Positions 1-9,347 are shown, numbered from the stretch's first letter. The stretch is DNA of 42,256 bases from Oscillospiraceae bacterium (GCA_015065965.1 SVPH01000023.1:1-42256); one strand, 5' to 3'. Program-made: numbers and translations. Notes: a model not told the origin generated them from the letters alone.

Positions 1-366
1 CAGATAATTTTTTCGCTGCGGCTAAGAGTCTTATATACCGTTTGTTCCTTTTCCGAGCAGTCAGAAAAAACAAATTTTTTCTGTTCTTTCCTGAACTTAT
101 CTGCCTGCCCTACACCGCTGAAAAGTCTGCTGTCATGTAAGGCGACAGACATCCTTTTCACCGCCGACGGAACAAAGGTATAACACACTAGACTTTGCGT
201 GCCGCAAAATCGTGTGCCAAAGGAGATTTTCTCCTTTTGGATATCCACTTGTGCCGATTGTTGTGTATATACAAATTGAATTTTTGGGCAAAAGGGTACC
301 CACAAAAATTCAACCACATTCACAAAATTTTGCAAAAACCGAATTGCAAAATCCAATCGCCACCTT
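1..366 (-). other. Open frame running off the left edge, possible partial gene
   Basis: Reading the minus strand from about 366 to 1, I find no stop codon over some 122 codons, and the frame continues off the window. A plausible internal ATG lies at 152-150, just after a purine-rich stretch (GGTGAAAAGG); the product would begin MSVALHDSRLF and is rich in Lys, Ser and Phe. I do not recognise a domain. The plus strand of the same stretch also has short open frames, so this may be a non-coding repeat or the decayed end of a mobile element. It lies beyond the terminator of the restriction operon and is probably not part of it. Confidence 0.3.
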
Positions 367-432
367 CATTTTTCTCAGCAAGTCTTCAACCAATTTTCCA
401 TAACCCTCAAAATTTTATACGCCTCAAAAAAT

Positions 433-487
433 GAAAAAAGTCCGAAAAGCCTTTCTCTCATCAACAGAGAATATTTTCGGACTTTTT
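433..487 (-). terminator. Rho-independent terminator of the restriction operon
   Basis: The arms AAAAGTCCGAAAA and TTTTCGGACTTTTT pair almost perfectly, and an inner stem (TTCTCT / AGAGAA) closes the loop. On the minus strand the hairpin ends in a run of T. It starts 23 bases past the stop of the last gene of the operon. A-runs on the other side mean it could also stop plus-strand transcription. Confidence 0.85.
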
Positions 488-510
488 ACTTTGGGCAAAA
501 CTGTTTTTTA

Positions 511-1236
511 TTACAGCCCATGTACAACATCCAAATCTAATATCTTTTTCCTTTCTTTCCAATCAGGCATATAAATGCTTAAAAAATCGTAAAACTGTCG
601 GCTGTGATTTGGATAAATAAAATGGACTAATTCATGAAGGACGACATAATCTATACATGCTGGCTTAGCTTTAATCAAGTACTGATTAAAAGTAATAACT
701 CCTCTGTTTATGCTACAACTACCCCAGAGAGTTTTCATTTTTCTTACTTGAACTTTCGGTAAACTTTTATCATATTTTTTTATAATGGGATAATATTCTG
801 CTATACGTTTTTCAAGAAACCGAATGCTCTCATTTCGCCACCATTTTTCAAATTGTTCCATTAGTTTTTCTTGATTGTTGGGATCTGTGTTTCCTATGCA
901 TATTGTCTTAGCTTCTCTGTAAATGTAATTCTTATCAGTTTTTGAAACAGAAAAAATAAGATCTTCACCAAACATTTTAATTGAATATCCATTCCTTATC
1001 TCATTTGTGGAAGCATAACCAATTGTTGCGGCAAATCGTTCTAACTTTTTTTCTATCCAATTTGCTTTTTGTTCTAAAAAAATTTGGATCCATTCTTTTG
1101 GTACACTTGATGGAACAGATATAACAACTGTTTGGTCTGTGTATATTTTCAATCGACATGTCTTCATATTTTTGCGCTCCACAGAGACCGATATAAGTTG
1201 TTTAGATGATGGCAAAATAATTTCCAATTTTTCCAT
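511..1236 (-). CDS. YgjP-like (DUF45) M48-type metallopeptidase
   Basis: The 241-residue product ends in a zinc-metallopeptidase signature: HELVH at about residue 201, a further His eight residues after the motif (PNHSRQFY), and the conserved MKTLWGSCS segment about 40 residues earlier. This is the layout of the YgjP/DUF45 family, whose members resemble SprT and WLM peptidases. The start lies one base past the hsdR stop, so it is translated as part of the restriction operon, as its last gene. DUF45 proteins often occur beside type I restriction genes; their job there is not established. Possible roles are processing or clearing of a restriction subunit, which is inference only. Confidence 0.82.
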   Translation of the reverse strand: MEKLEIILPSSKQLISVSVERKNMKTCRLKIYTDQTVVISVPSSVPKEWIQIFLEQKANWIEKKLERFAATIGYASTNEIRNGYSIKMFGEDLIFSVSKTDKNYIYREAKTICIGNTDPNNQEKLMEQFEKWWRNESIRFLEKRIAEYYPIIKKYDKSLPKVQVRKMKTLWGSCSINRGVITFNQYLIKAKPACIDYVVLHELVHFIYPNHSRQFYDFLSIYMPDWKERKKILDLDVVHGL

Positions 1237-1237
1237 A

Positions 1238-4200
1238 TTAATAAACCTTCTTTGCCACCATTAAAATTTCATCAATTATTATATCAATAGTATCAAGAGT
1301 CCAATTTAAATCATTTTCCTCAAGATAATCAAACAATAAATCATCAAGTTCCTTTTTAATGTTTCTATGAACTATGACATTGTCTCTCCAATCTCGTTTT
1401 GCGTTGGATGAAATAACTTTCTTGATATTTAAAGATAACATTCCCAAGGATTCTAAGTCTGTATCAGTCGATTCTCCTGTTGATTTCTTGATACCACTGC
1501 ATATAGCACCAAAGAAGCTCTTAGCATCTCCGTCATCCATAATGACTTCAGGATATTTCACAGAACTACGCCCAGCGCGATAATCTTCAGCCATTTTTTC
1601 CATCGAAGACAAATATTTTTCACTGTCTCTTTCTGCCATATATTCCTGAATAGTTTTATTGATTCGCTCCATAAATGTCATATAGCGAATAGGATCTTCG
1701 TAGCGATAACTTTCCAGTATCTCAACCTGTCTTGTTTGGATTGCTTCGGCTTTTGCTTCGCTAGACCCCAACCGAGCCAATTGTTCTTCCATTTTATCTT
1801 TGTTAAGAATATCAAGTGGCTCAATTATAATCTTGGCATCTTCGGCATTAACATAAGTATTCAACAAATGTCTAATACCATCTTCATACTTAGAAAAATC
1901 TACACTGTCATTAAAGCGCAAGGACACACTATCCTTTAACTTCTTGAAGAAAAGATAATCTTTTCGATATTCATCAGCCCTGACATCACCAACAGATTCA
2001 TATAATTCAAAACTTGAGAACATAAAATCAACAAGTTTAGCGAATGCAGAAAGCTTTTCATAGAAGTCTTTTCTAACCTCATATTCTCGCAAACTTTCCT
2101 GCCACACATCAGCCGCAGTTTCATTTTTTGAGATTCCATCAAAAATAGCCCATAAGTTTTTGTGCGCTCTTTCTATCTTATCTTTTTCCTCTAAAATAGA
2201 AGAAATAGCGTTCTCAATATCGCCTTGTTCAAAGGTGTTCATCCCAGATTTGTCGTCGCTATACAAATCCAAAGCAGAGTTAAGTTTCTTAAAAATGCCA
2301 ATATAGTCTACAATAAGTCCAAAATCCTTATTATCAAAAACACGGTTAACGCGTGCAATAGCCTGCAACAATGTATGATCTTGTAATTTCTTGTCCACAT
2401 ACAAAACTGCTGCAACAGGTGCATCAAAACCAGTTAGTAATTTATCTTTCACTATCAAGAGATCTATATCTCCTTCTGGATCTGTAAAAGCACCAGTTAC
2501 TGAATCTTCATACGCATCATAGTTGTTTTTGAACAAAGGATCGACTTCTTTTCGGAAGAAGTCAGCAATAATTTTTAATGTTTGCGGTGTGTTTTGTTCG
2601 TCATCACCTTCTTTTGAATTATTAGGCGTGATTACAACCGCGGGATTTATGCCGCCAAGATCACGTAATTTATAGAACATCTCAACAGCTGCGGCACGTG
2701 AAGAACATGTTAACATAGCTTTAAATTTTTTTGGTTTAACATAATTTAAGAAATGTTCGTGCAAATCAAACGCAATCATATTAAGCCTTGGTTCAGTTTG
2801 AGCCAAAGCAACAAATCGGCTATATTTCAATTCGAGATCTTTTCTTGCATCTTCAGTAAGTCCAACTGTAATATGCTTTAAGTGATTATTGATTTGTTCA
2901 CTTGTAACACTTTGAGGTACAACTCGACCTTCGTACACAATAGGAACAGTTACTTTATCATCAATAGCATTCTGAAGTGTGTATTTATCAATCAGTGGTC
3001 CGAACTTCGCATAAGTATTACGAGAAGCCTCAATATTTCTTTTGTCTTTTTTATTGGGATTCTTAATAAGAGGTGTACCAGTAAAGGCAATCTTAACTGC
3101 ATTAGGTAAAACTTTATTCATATAAATGTTAAGTCGACCATATTGAGTTCGGTGCCCTTCATCGATAAATAAGAATATGTTAGAATTTTCATTGCAGTAA
3201 TCTTGTTTAACTGCCGCTTCGAATTTATTAACAAGCGAAGTGACAACAGTGTTTCCTTCATCATCTAGCAAATCAATAAGACCTTTACCTGTTTTTGCTC
3301 TATGAGGACTCATTTGCGTATGAATAAAGTTATCACGAATTTGTTTATCGAGATTAACACGGTCGGTAACCATAATAAATCTTGGCTTTTTTATAGGGCT
3401 GTCTTTTTTGAGACTTTCACGAAGAAGCATTTTAGTCAGCATAATCATGGTAATGGTTTTGCCGCTACCTTGGGTATGCCAAACAACACCGTTACGAGTA
3501 TTTGCATTATCTTTCATTAAAATGCGATCCATACATTTCTTAACAGCAAAATATTGTTTATAACGGCAAATCTTTTTTACATTATTATCATAAATAATAA
3601 AGTTACGAATTATATCAAGTAAACGCTCTGGGTGTAAAAGCGAGATAAGAGCTCGGTCTTGTTCTTTTACTCTTCCATCAGGAGAGCATTTTCTACACCA
3701 TTCATCCAACCATTCTTTATCATCTTCATGCCACGAAACAAAATATTTAGCCGGTGTTCCACAAGTTCCGTACAAAACCTTATCAGGATTAACTGCCATT
3801 ATAAGTTGAGAATATTGAAAAAGTTGCGGAATATACTCGTTTCCCCAATTGCGAATATTTTGTGTTACGCCTTCCATCACATCTACGCTGGACTTTTTGC
3901 ATTCGATAACAACTACAGGAATACCGTTAATTAAAACGACAATATCCGGACGGGCAAATTTCCCGTTCGGACGTTCTACTTCAAATTCATCTGTTACTTG
4001 AAAAATATTATTTTCTGGATGTTCAAAGTCAATAAAACCGATATCAAATGACTGTCTTGAGCCATCAGGCAAAGTTTCTTCTAAGCTTTTACCCGAACAA
4101 AGCATATCAGATATTTCTTTGTTAGCAGCATATAATCCTGCTGTTGATTGAATACTCAAGGCTCGAACGGCAGAAGCAATAGACCCGCCGGAAAAAAAGC

Positions 4201-4396
4201 GAGTTTCATTATCATAGGGATATGTGCGTTTGCTCAAAAATGTTTGTAATTCATCTTCAAATAAAACAGCTTTTCTTGAGCCACGTTTAGCCTCGGCTTC
4301 GCTTCTGGGCACTATGGTATACCCTAGTTTTTCTATTACTTTTATCGCACGATCCTGAGATTCCGGACGTTCATTAAATATTTGATGGTTAGGCAT
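1238..4396 (-). CDS. hsdR: Type I restriction enzyme R subunit (HsdR)
   Basis: This 1052-residue protein is full length for HsdR, the motor and nuclease subunit that translocates DNA and cuts it when the target is unmethylated. The nuclease domain comes first: D151 followed by E165-x-K167 (IECKK) forms the PD-(D/E)xK site. The SF2 helicase follows: Walker A HTQGSGKT at about 307-314, a DEGH box (FIDEGHRTQYG), motif III FTGTPL, and motif VI in the QAIARVNR segment after LLTGFDAP. The C-terminal helical part should contact the methylase. No frameshift or missing motif was seen, so it looks active. It lies 11 bases after the HAD phosphatase gene and 1 base before the YgjP-like gene. Confidence 0.96.
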   Translation of the reverse strand: MPNHQIFNERPESQDRAIKVIEKLGYTIVPRSEAEAKRGSRKAVLFEDELQTFLSKRTYPYDNETRFFSGGSIASAVRALSIQSTAGLYAANKEISDMLCSGKSLEETLPDGSRQSFDIGFIDFEHPENNIFQVTDEFEVERPNGKFARPDIVVLINGIPVVVIECKKSSVDVMEGVTQNIRNWGNEYIPQLFQYSQLIMAVNPDKVLYGTCGTPAKYFVSWHEDDKEWLDEWCRKCSPDGRVKEQDRALISLLHPERLLDIIRNFIIYDNNVKKICRYKQYFAVKKCMDRILMKDNANTRNGVVWHTQGSGKTITMIMLTKMLLRESLKKDSPIKKPRFIMVTDRVNLDKQIRDNFIHTQMSPHRAKTGKGLIDLLDDEGNTVVTSLVNKFEAAVKQDYCNENSNIFLFIDEGHRTQYGRLNIYMNKVLPNAVKIAFTGTPLIKNPNKKDKRNIEASRNTYAKFGPLIDKYTLQNAIDDKVTVPIVYEGRVVPQSVTSEQINNHLKHITVGLTEDARKDLELKYSRFVALAQTEPRLNMIAFDLHEHFLNYVKPKKFKAMLTCSSRAAAVEMFYKLRDLGGINPAVVITPNNSKEGDDEQNTPQTLKIIADFFRKEVDPLFKNNYDAYEDSVTGAFTDPEGDIDLLIVKDKLLTGFDAPVAAVLYVDKKLQDHTLLQAIARVNRVFDNKDFGLIVDYIGIFKKLNSALDLYSDDKSGMNTFEQGDIENAISSILEEKDKIERAHKNLWAIFDGISKNETAADVWQESLREYEVRKDFYEKLSAFAKLVDFMFSSFELYESVGDVRADEYRKDYLFFKKLKDSVSLRFNDSVDFSKYEDGIRHLLNTYVNAEDAKIIIEPLDILNKDKMEEQLARLGSSEAKAEAIQTRQVEILESYRYEDPIRYMTFMERINKTIQEYMAERDSEKYLSSMEKMAEDYRAGRSSVKYPEVIMDDGDAKSFFGAICSGIKKSTGESTDTDLESLGMLSLNIKKVISSNAKRDWRDNVIVHRNIKKELDDLLFDYLEENDLNWTLDTIDIIIDEILMVAKKVY

Positions 4397-4407
4397 AATA
4401 ACAATCC

Positions 4408-5259
4408 TTACTTTTTTGTGATAGACTTAATTTGAGATTTGGTTCGATTTTTTAAAGAATCCACCATAGCCATTTTGCATAGTATATCTCTTACCGTAAC
4501 ATCGAGGTCGCTTCCTTCAGAATAATCTGCAAGAGATATGAAGTCTACTCGTTCGTGAGCAATCAGACTTTCCACCTTACTTCTTTTTCCTTTTGTATAA
4601 ACTGCGATGGAGTATCCTCCATTTGCTTTTACTAATTTCATACAAGGCACATCTGTGAGTCCATCACCTATGTATATCATATTTCTGAAAGGAACTGGAC
4701 GGTCGTCCTCTGGAGTGTATTTGTTTAATTCTTCATCTTTTGAAATATCGAGTATTCCTTTATTAATTCTAAATAAAAACTGTGTTTTTGTTGTATAATT
4801 AACAGCATTTTTAGGCCAGCAAGCTACATTATTTTCATCATATAAAAACTCACAAGCAAAAACTTCTCGAAAATGTTTATATATGCTCGAGCCTTCTATT
4901 ATCTCGCGTAATCCCGAAGATATTATATAGTGTTCAACTTTTATTCCCAGATCTTCGCCAATTCGATTAATGCGTTCGAACCATGTCTCAACGCCTGGGT
5001 ATAGCTCCAAATCAACACCTAACTTCACAAATTCCTCACGCTGAATTTTAATGTGTGCAGATCGAGCCTTATCAATCATTAAGTACATATAAGCAAGTAT
5101 ACCATCCATTTTCTTGCCTTTTGAGAGTTTTCCTGATTCTGCCCAAAAATCCGTCGCAGTCATACCAAGATTAGGAATGAATGTATATTCCTGCATGTCT
5201 TTTGTGCATAATGTCTTATCAAAATCATACATTATTGCCACAACAGGCTTTTTCTTCAT
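4408..5259 (-). CDS. HAD-family phosphatase in the restriction operon
   Basis: The 283-residue protein has the haloacid dehalogenase motifs in order: motif I DFDKTL near residue 12 with both catalytic Asp, motif II with ISSG (YIISSGLRE), and motif IV GDGLTDVP. The cap between motifs I and II is long and helical, as in phosphoserine-phosphatase-like HAD-IB enzymes. The substrate cannot be read from sequence; a small phosphorylated metabolite or nucleotide is likely. It sits between a DUF2188 gene (13 bases upstream) and hsdR (11 bases downstream), so it is co-transcribed with the restriction system. No HAD enzyme is needed for type I restriction, so it is either an accessory factor or a passenger. 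Confidence 0.85.
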   Translation of the reverse strand: MKKKPVVAIMYDFDKTLCTKDMQEYTFIPNLGMTATDFWAESGKLSKGKKMDGILAYMYLMIDKARSAHIKIQREEFVKLGVDLELYPGVETWFERINRIGEDLGIKVEHYIISSGLREIIEGSSIYKHFREVFACEFLYDENNVACWPKNAVNYTTKTQFLFRINKGILDISKDEELNKYTPEDDRPVPFRNMIYIGDGLTDVPCMKLVKANGGYSIAVYTKGKRSKVESLIAHERVDFISLADYSEGSDLDVTVRDILCKMAMVDSLKNRTKSQIKSITKK

Positions 5260-5272
5260 ATATATTCACTCC

Positions 5273-5506
5273 CTATTTTTTATCTTTAGGCGGACAAGGA
5301 TCATTGCCATGACTATCGGATCTTTGTATTTTGCCATCCTTACCGTGAATAACAAGTTCACTGCCGGAACGTTGACTAATCACTCGGCCCATTTTGACTG
5401 CATCAACTTTTTTATCCGTATGAACGCTTGCTCTCTGTGCCCCGCTTTTTTTTACATTCCAACCGCCACCGCAACTTGGAACAATATGAACACTTTTCTT
5501 TGGCAT
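5273..5506 (-). CDS. DUF2188 small protein
   Basis: The product has 77 residues and matches the DUF2188 pattern well: an N-terminal strand ending in a glycine turn (IVPSCGGGWNVK), an RAS motif, and a C-terminal half with ELVIHGKDGKIQ, then DSHGNDPCPPK. The fold is expected to be a small beta-alpha unit and its function is unknown. It is basic and soluble. It lies 17 bases after hsdS and 13 bases before the HAD gene. DUF2188 proteins occur widely in bacteria and on mobile DNA; a structural or DNA-mimic role inside this operon is only a guess. Confidence 0.8.
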   Translation of the reverse strand: MPKKSVHIVPSCGGGWNVKKSGAQRASVHTDKKVDAVKMGRVISQRSGSELVIHGKDGKIQRSDSHGNDPCPPKDKK

Positions 5507-5523
5507 ATTTTTCTCCCTTTAGA

Positions 5524-6801
5524 TTAATATTTAGTGCGTACAAGTCCTGTAAGCAGAAGTTGCATCAGAGCTTTTTTCTTTTGTTGCCACGCTTTGATCT
5601 CTTTCTCAGACAGAGATATTTCTCTGTCTGAACACTCTAACACCTTCGCTATAGCATCCTGCTCACTACGAGAAGGCAAGCTGATTGCCACTGCTTTGAT
5701 TTCCTTGGACGCAATACCCTTAATAGAGGTTCCTTGCGTCATAGTGAGAATACGCTGAATTTCTCGTTGTATCTGCAGTGTAATGAAATATAGATTTCCA
5801 TTAACATCAACAAGATTTGTAAAGTCTTGGCTTGTGCATAGTTCTACCGGCGCAATCGCAATTTTTCCTACACCAACTCGAGATACTATCAGAATAGAAT
5901 CCTTGGGACAAATTTTCGTTGCAGAATTTTTTACCGCTTCTTCTGTAATAAATCTCGTTGCATGAACACTATGAATATTACCATCTTGTAGGTCTGCTGA
6001 TGAAATCCACGGGATTGTTCCGTTCCAATAGTGCTCGTTTGATGTATCAGGTGTGCCTCCTCCAATAAATTTACAAATTGATGCAAGAGGTGTTTCTGTC
6101 CACTTAGTGCATTCAAATCCTGGCAGATGCACACCGCTATTGGGATCCAGCAGCTTCTGCATCAGCCACTGTTTTTGACGGCGCTTTTCCTCCAGCAACT
6201 GTTGCTTCAGCTCGATCACTTGGTCGCAGGTTGCGAGAACCTCTGCGATCTTTTTCTGCTCTGCAAGAGAGGGAATCGGCATCACCGTACTATAAAAATC
6301 TTCATCTGTCAAATTAAGCAGACCATCGTCACGAACGCCATGGTTGATCTTCCTTGTTAGCTGCTTATTCATAAAACCATTGATGAAAAGCTGCTCGTAA
6401 TATTCGGGATGACCTTGCGTAATTCGAAAGCATTCGAAAACATTAGGAACGGCTGCCTCATCGCGTTCTTTGAGCATATAAGTACAACCTTGCGGATAAC
6501 GCTTTGAGTTGCCCTTGTTGTAGGCGAAATTGCCCCTACGAAGAACCGTGTATTTTGTGTATTGTTTGCCGGACAGTTCCTTGCCAAACTTTTCTGCCTG
6601 GTTTACAAAACCAATACCAGCCGAAATACTTAGTGTTTCAAAAACTTGCTCTCCAGCTTGTTCCGATAACACATCCGAAATTTTTGACAGCGGAGCGTTG
6701 CTCCAATCAGAGGGAATAACGCCTGCCATCGTTTCGATATATCCATCCGGCATTTCACCACGGCGAACAGCCGCTATTCGTTTTTTTATATCTTCTCTCA
6801 T
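5524..6801 (-). CDS. hsdS: Type I restriction specificity subunit (HsdS), full length
   Basis: At 425 residues this is a complete two-domain specificity subunit. Each half has a variable target recognition domain and then a conserved helical spacer. The first spacer starts at SLAEQKKIAEVLATCDQVI, just before mid-protein; the second starts at SRSEQDAIAKVLECSD near the C-terminus and ends in LMQLLLTGLVR. Together the two recognition domains define a split DNA target, which cannot be predicted by eye. The start overlaps the stop of the upstream membrane-protein gene by four bases (ATGA type), implying coupled translation. A second, half-length S subunit is encoded three genes upstream. Confidence 0.95.
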   Translation of the reverse strand: MREDIKKRIAAVRRGEMPDGYIETMAGVIPSDWSNAPLSKISDVLSEQAGEQVFETLSISAGIGFVNQAEKFGKELSGKQYTKYTVLRRGNFAYNKGNSKRYPQGCTYMLKERDEAAVPNVFECFRITQGHPEYYEQLFINGFMNKQLTRKINHGVRDDGLLNLTDEDFYSTVMPIPSLAEQKKIAEVLATCDQVIELKQQLLEEKRRQKQWLMQKLLDPNSGVHLPGFECTKWTETPLASICKFIGGGTPDTSNEHYWNGTIPWISSADLQDGNIHSVHATRFITEEAVKNSATKICPKDSILIVSRVGVGKIAIAPVELCTSQDFTNLVDVNGNLYFITLQIQREIQRILTMTQGTSIKGIASKEIKAVAISLPSRSEQDAIAKVLECSDREISLSEKEIKAWQQKKKALMQLLLTGLVRTKY

Positions 6802-7127
6802 CGTGTTTCACCACTCTTTGATTTATATTTTAGTACAACAGTTAAAACAATGCCTACTACGATAACAGCACCAACAATCACCCATACCCACAACGGTAAC
6901 GCAATCAGCCACATAATCGCCCGGATAATACAAGCGATTGCTGCGTATACAGCCACTGCCGTAATCAGCCATAAAAGCCATCCGATCTTTCCGCTATAGC
7001 CGAGTTGTCCACCAATGGCATAAGCTATACTGCCGGATACTGTTAACAAAATACAACCAACGACCCAATCCCAAAGGGGATTTTCAAATATAGTAATAAA
7101 TCCTGTAAAAAATTCAAGTGCAGACAA
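6798..7127 (-). CDS. Small multi-spanning membrane protein inside the restriction operon
   Basis: The 109-residue product is very hydrophobic, with about three membrane segments (roughly residues 18-38, 46-69 and 75-100) and a short basic tail, YKSKSGETR. I recognise no family. It lies 14 bases after hsdM and overlaps the hsdS start by four bases, so it is tightly built into the operon. Membrane proteins are not part of type I restriction enzymes, which makes the placement odd. It might anchor the complex at the membrane or give a second layer of defence, but nothing in the sequence proves either. Confidence 0.75.
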   Translation of the reverse strand: MSALEFFTGFITIFENPLWDWVVGCILLTVSGSIAYAIGGQLGYSGKIGWLLWLITAVAVYAAIACIIRAIMWLIALPLWVWVIVGAVIVVGIVLTVVLKYKSKSGETR

Positions 7128-7141
7128 TGTTTACCTCCGTT

Positions 7142-8707
7142 TTATAAACCAAGTTCTTTTAAATATTGTGCCATCTGAGCTTCGACAATGGCGATTTCTT
7201 CTTTGATGCGCTCAATGTTGCCCTGTACTTCTTCGATATCTATCAGTTCTTCTTCTTCAAAAGTGTCAACATAACGAGGAATGTTAAGGTTATATCCGTT
7301 TTCTTTAACCTCATCAATTGTGGCTACATGTGCAAATTTATCAATATCATTTCGTTCAAAATATGCTTTGATAATATCATCGATATGTTTTTTCTCAAGG
7401 ATATTTTGATTTTTATCTTTCTTATATCTCAGATTTCCGTTATTATCTTTGCTGGACGCATCGATGAACAAAATATCTTTATTGGTTCTATTTTTCTTAA
7501 AAACAAGTATACAGGCCGGAATATTTGTGCCATAGAAGAGATTTTCCGGTAATCCAATAACAGCATCAAGCAAATTTTCATCTACAACACGTTGACGGAT
7601 TCTGCCTTCCGCAGCACCGCGGAAAAGAACGCCGTGAGGAGCTACAGCGGCAATACGCCCATTTACAGATGCGCTTGCAATCATGTGTAAAATGAAAGCC
7701 CAATCGCCTTTACTTGCAGGAGGAACACCCCAATCAAATCGGTGGTGTTTATCCAAAGCAGCTTCCATTTTGAATTCTTTTTTACCTTTACCAATTGCGT
7801 CTCCGCCGGGATTAAATCCGGCCGCCCATTTATCTTTTGAGAATGGCATATTCGCAACAATTGCATCGAATGTGAGCAGGTTGCCATCTTCATCCTTAAA
7901 CATCGGATTTGCTAAAGTGTCACCCCAAGCAATTTTTGCATCTCTGATTTCATGAATATACATATTCATTTTCGCCATAGCAACAGAAGAACCATTAACT
8001 TCCTGACCGAATATTGAAACCTGTTTGGAATTTTCTTTTTTTGCAGCCTTAATCAACAATGAACCTGAGCCACAAGTTGGGTCATAAACTCGTTCGCCAG
8101 GCTGAACATTAACAATTTGTGCCATTATTTCGGATACAGCTGCCGGTGTGTAGAAAGAGCCTGCTTTTTTTCCTGCCATACTTGCAAACTGACCTATCAT
8201 ATATTCATATGCATCACCGATAACATCTGCAGGGACTTCGTTTTCTTTCACTTCAATTTTTGACGGACGCAAATCAAGAGGATACAAATCTTCCAACAAT
8301 TCACGCAAAATAGCATTTTTGTGTTCACGAGTTCCTAATGCGTTTTCACTATTATAATCAGTAGTATTTAAAACACCTGCTAATTGCTGATTGTTATCAT
8401 TTTCAATCTGTCGCAGTGCAGTATTAATAATCTGACCGATATTATCAGCATATCTCTGCTCATATAGAGAAGCAAAAGAACAATCTTGAGCAACAGTAAA
8501 CGGTAAATAACGCTTTTGTCTTTCGAGACGAATTCCTTCGTACTCTTTTTCAAGTTCTTCTACCTTTTCTGCATATGTATCGCTTAAATACTTAACAAAC
8601 ATCAAAGGCAAAACATAATCTTTATAGTTTGCTGCATCAATTGTATCGCGAAGCGAATCGGCGCCTCTCATCAATGCATTTTCAATATCTTTTTTAGTGG
8701 TGCTCAT
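7142..8707 (-). CDS. hsdM: Type I restriction methylase subunit (HsdM)
   Basis: The 521-residue protein is a type I N6-adenine methylase. The N-terminal helical domain (about 1-150) is followed by the GSFYTP motif that precedes the catalytic domain, then the AdoMet-binding motif DPTCGSGSLL and the catalytic motif NMPF in AIVANMPFSKDKW. The canonical form is NPPF; Met in the second place is a tolerated variant and not a sign of inactivity. The C-terminus has a coiled-coil tail (about 470-521) that should bind HsdS. The start is one base past the stop of the half-length S gene, so the two are translated together. Confidence 0.96.
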   Translation of the reverse strand: MSTTKKDIENALMRGADSLRDTIDAANYKDYVLPLMFVKYLSDTYAEKVEELEKEYEGIRLERQKRYLPFTVAQDCSFASLYEQRYADNIGQIINTALRQIENDNNQQLAGVLNTTDYNSENALGTREHKNAILRELLEDLYPLDLRPSKIEVKENEVPADVIGDAYEYMIGQFASMAGKKAGSFYTPAAVSEIMAQIVNVQPGERVYDPTCGSGSLLIKAAKKENSKQVSIFGQEVNGSSVAMAKMNMYIHEIRDAKIAWGDTLANPMFKDEDGNLLTFDAIVANMPFSKDKWAAGFNPGGDAIGKGKKEFKMEAALDKHHRFDWGVPPASKGDWAFILHMIASASVNGRIAAVAPHGVLFRGAAEGRIRQRVVDENLLDAVIGLPENLFYGTNIPACILVFKKNRTNKDILFIDASSKDNNGNLRYKKDKNQNILEKKHIDDIIKAYFERNDIDKFAHVATIDEVKENGYNLNIPRYVDTFEEEELIDIEEVQGNIERIKEEIAIVEAQMAQYLKELGL

Positions 8708-8708
8708 T

Positions 8709-9296
8709 TTATTTACCTCCGATGTATTTCTGTATTTCGAGAGTAGTAAGTTTGCTTTGTTCCTCTATTAATTCTGTATATAAACGTCTTCTGGTTAAAT
8801 CTGTTTTAGCTAGATTTGCAATTATTCTTTGCTTTTCTATTGGTGGAATTGGTATTTCTATTTCTGCAAAAGTTCCTACTTTTATTGTGCGTTGAGAACG
8901 CCAGCCTTCAATAGATAACATAAGTTCCGATACTTCCGGAGTGGATAGATAATACCTCAAGTATTCCGGAAGCACTCGTTCATCAAAAACTCTAATTACT
9001 GCAAGTTGAGAAGGAATAACCATTCCTTCGGTTTCTTCTGTTACCAATGTAGGAAAAACAGGCGTAAACAATTTTACTAATATATCATTAGCGTGTGTCA
9101 ACAAAGAGGGGTCAAGCTTTTCTGTTGAGGCAAATATATTAAGATCATCACGCTCTAATACCCCATATTCGTTCAAAAAACGCATACTGACTTTTTTATA
9201 ATATTTTACAGTCTCTTCGTCGCACCGAGCTTCTTTTCTATTTAACACTAACCCTGTTTGAAGCGTAGCAATTTCTGAAAGTTTCTTTTTCAACAT
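8709..9296 (-). CDS. Half-length type I S-subunit-like protein
   Basis: This 195-residue protein has one target-recognition-like domain (LSEIATLQTGLVLNRKEA at the start) and one conserved spacer near the end (PPIEKQRIIANLAKTDL, followed by a long helix). That is half of a normal specificity subunit. Its own Shine-Dalgarno (AGGAGAG) and an adjoining hsdM start show it is not a truncated remnant. Half-length S proteins can dimerise to form a working unit in some type I systems. With a full HsdS in the same operon, it may give a second target or modulate the methylase. Confidence 0.82.
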   Translation of the reverse strand: MLKKKLSEIATLQTGLVLNRKEARCDEETVKYYKKVSMRFLNEYGVLERDDLNIFASTEKLDPSLLTHANDILVKLFTPVFPTLVTEETEGMVIPSQLAVIRVFDERVLPEYLRYYLSTPEVSELMLSIEGWRSQRTIKVGTFAEIEIPIPPIEKQRIIANLAKTDLTRRRLYTELIEEQSKLTTLEIQKYIGGK

Positions 9297-9314
9297 TTTT
9301 CTCTCCTTATGAAA

Positions 9315-9347
9315 ATTGGCGCACTCTCACTTTGAGGGTGCGCCAAT
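9315..9347 (-). promoter_or_regulatory. Intercistronic hairpin before the half-S gene
   Basis: Arms of 14 bases (ATTGGCGCACTCTC and GAGGGTGCGCCAAT) pair with one mismatch around a 5-base loop. On the minus strand the hairpin is followed by only four T and then the Shine-Dalgarno of the half-S gene. It could act as a partial terminator or an mRNA stabiliser that sets the ratio of the first gene to the restriction genes. Confidence 0.7.

Noticed and set aside
195..434. 79-residue plus-strand frame at the left edge
   Set aside because: It has no ribosome site, its composition is unlike a protein, and it overlaps the longer minus-strand frame; more likely part of a non-coding repeat.
7823..7840. 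HsdM motif NMPF in place of NPPF, taken as loss of activity
   Set aside because: The catalytic Asn and Phe are present and Met at the second place is tolerated in this type of methylase.
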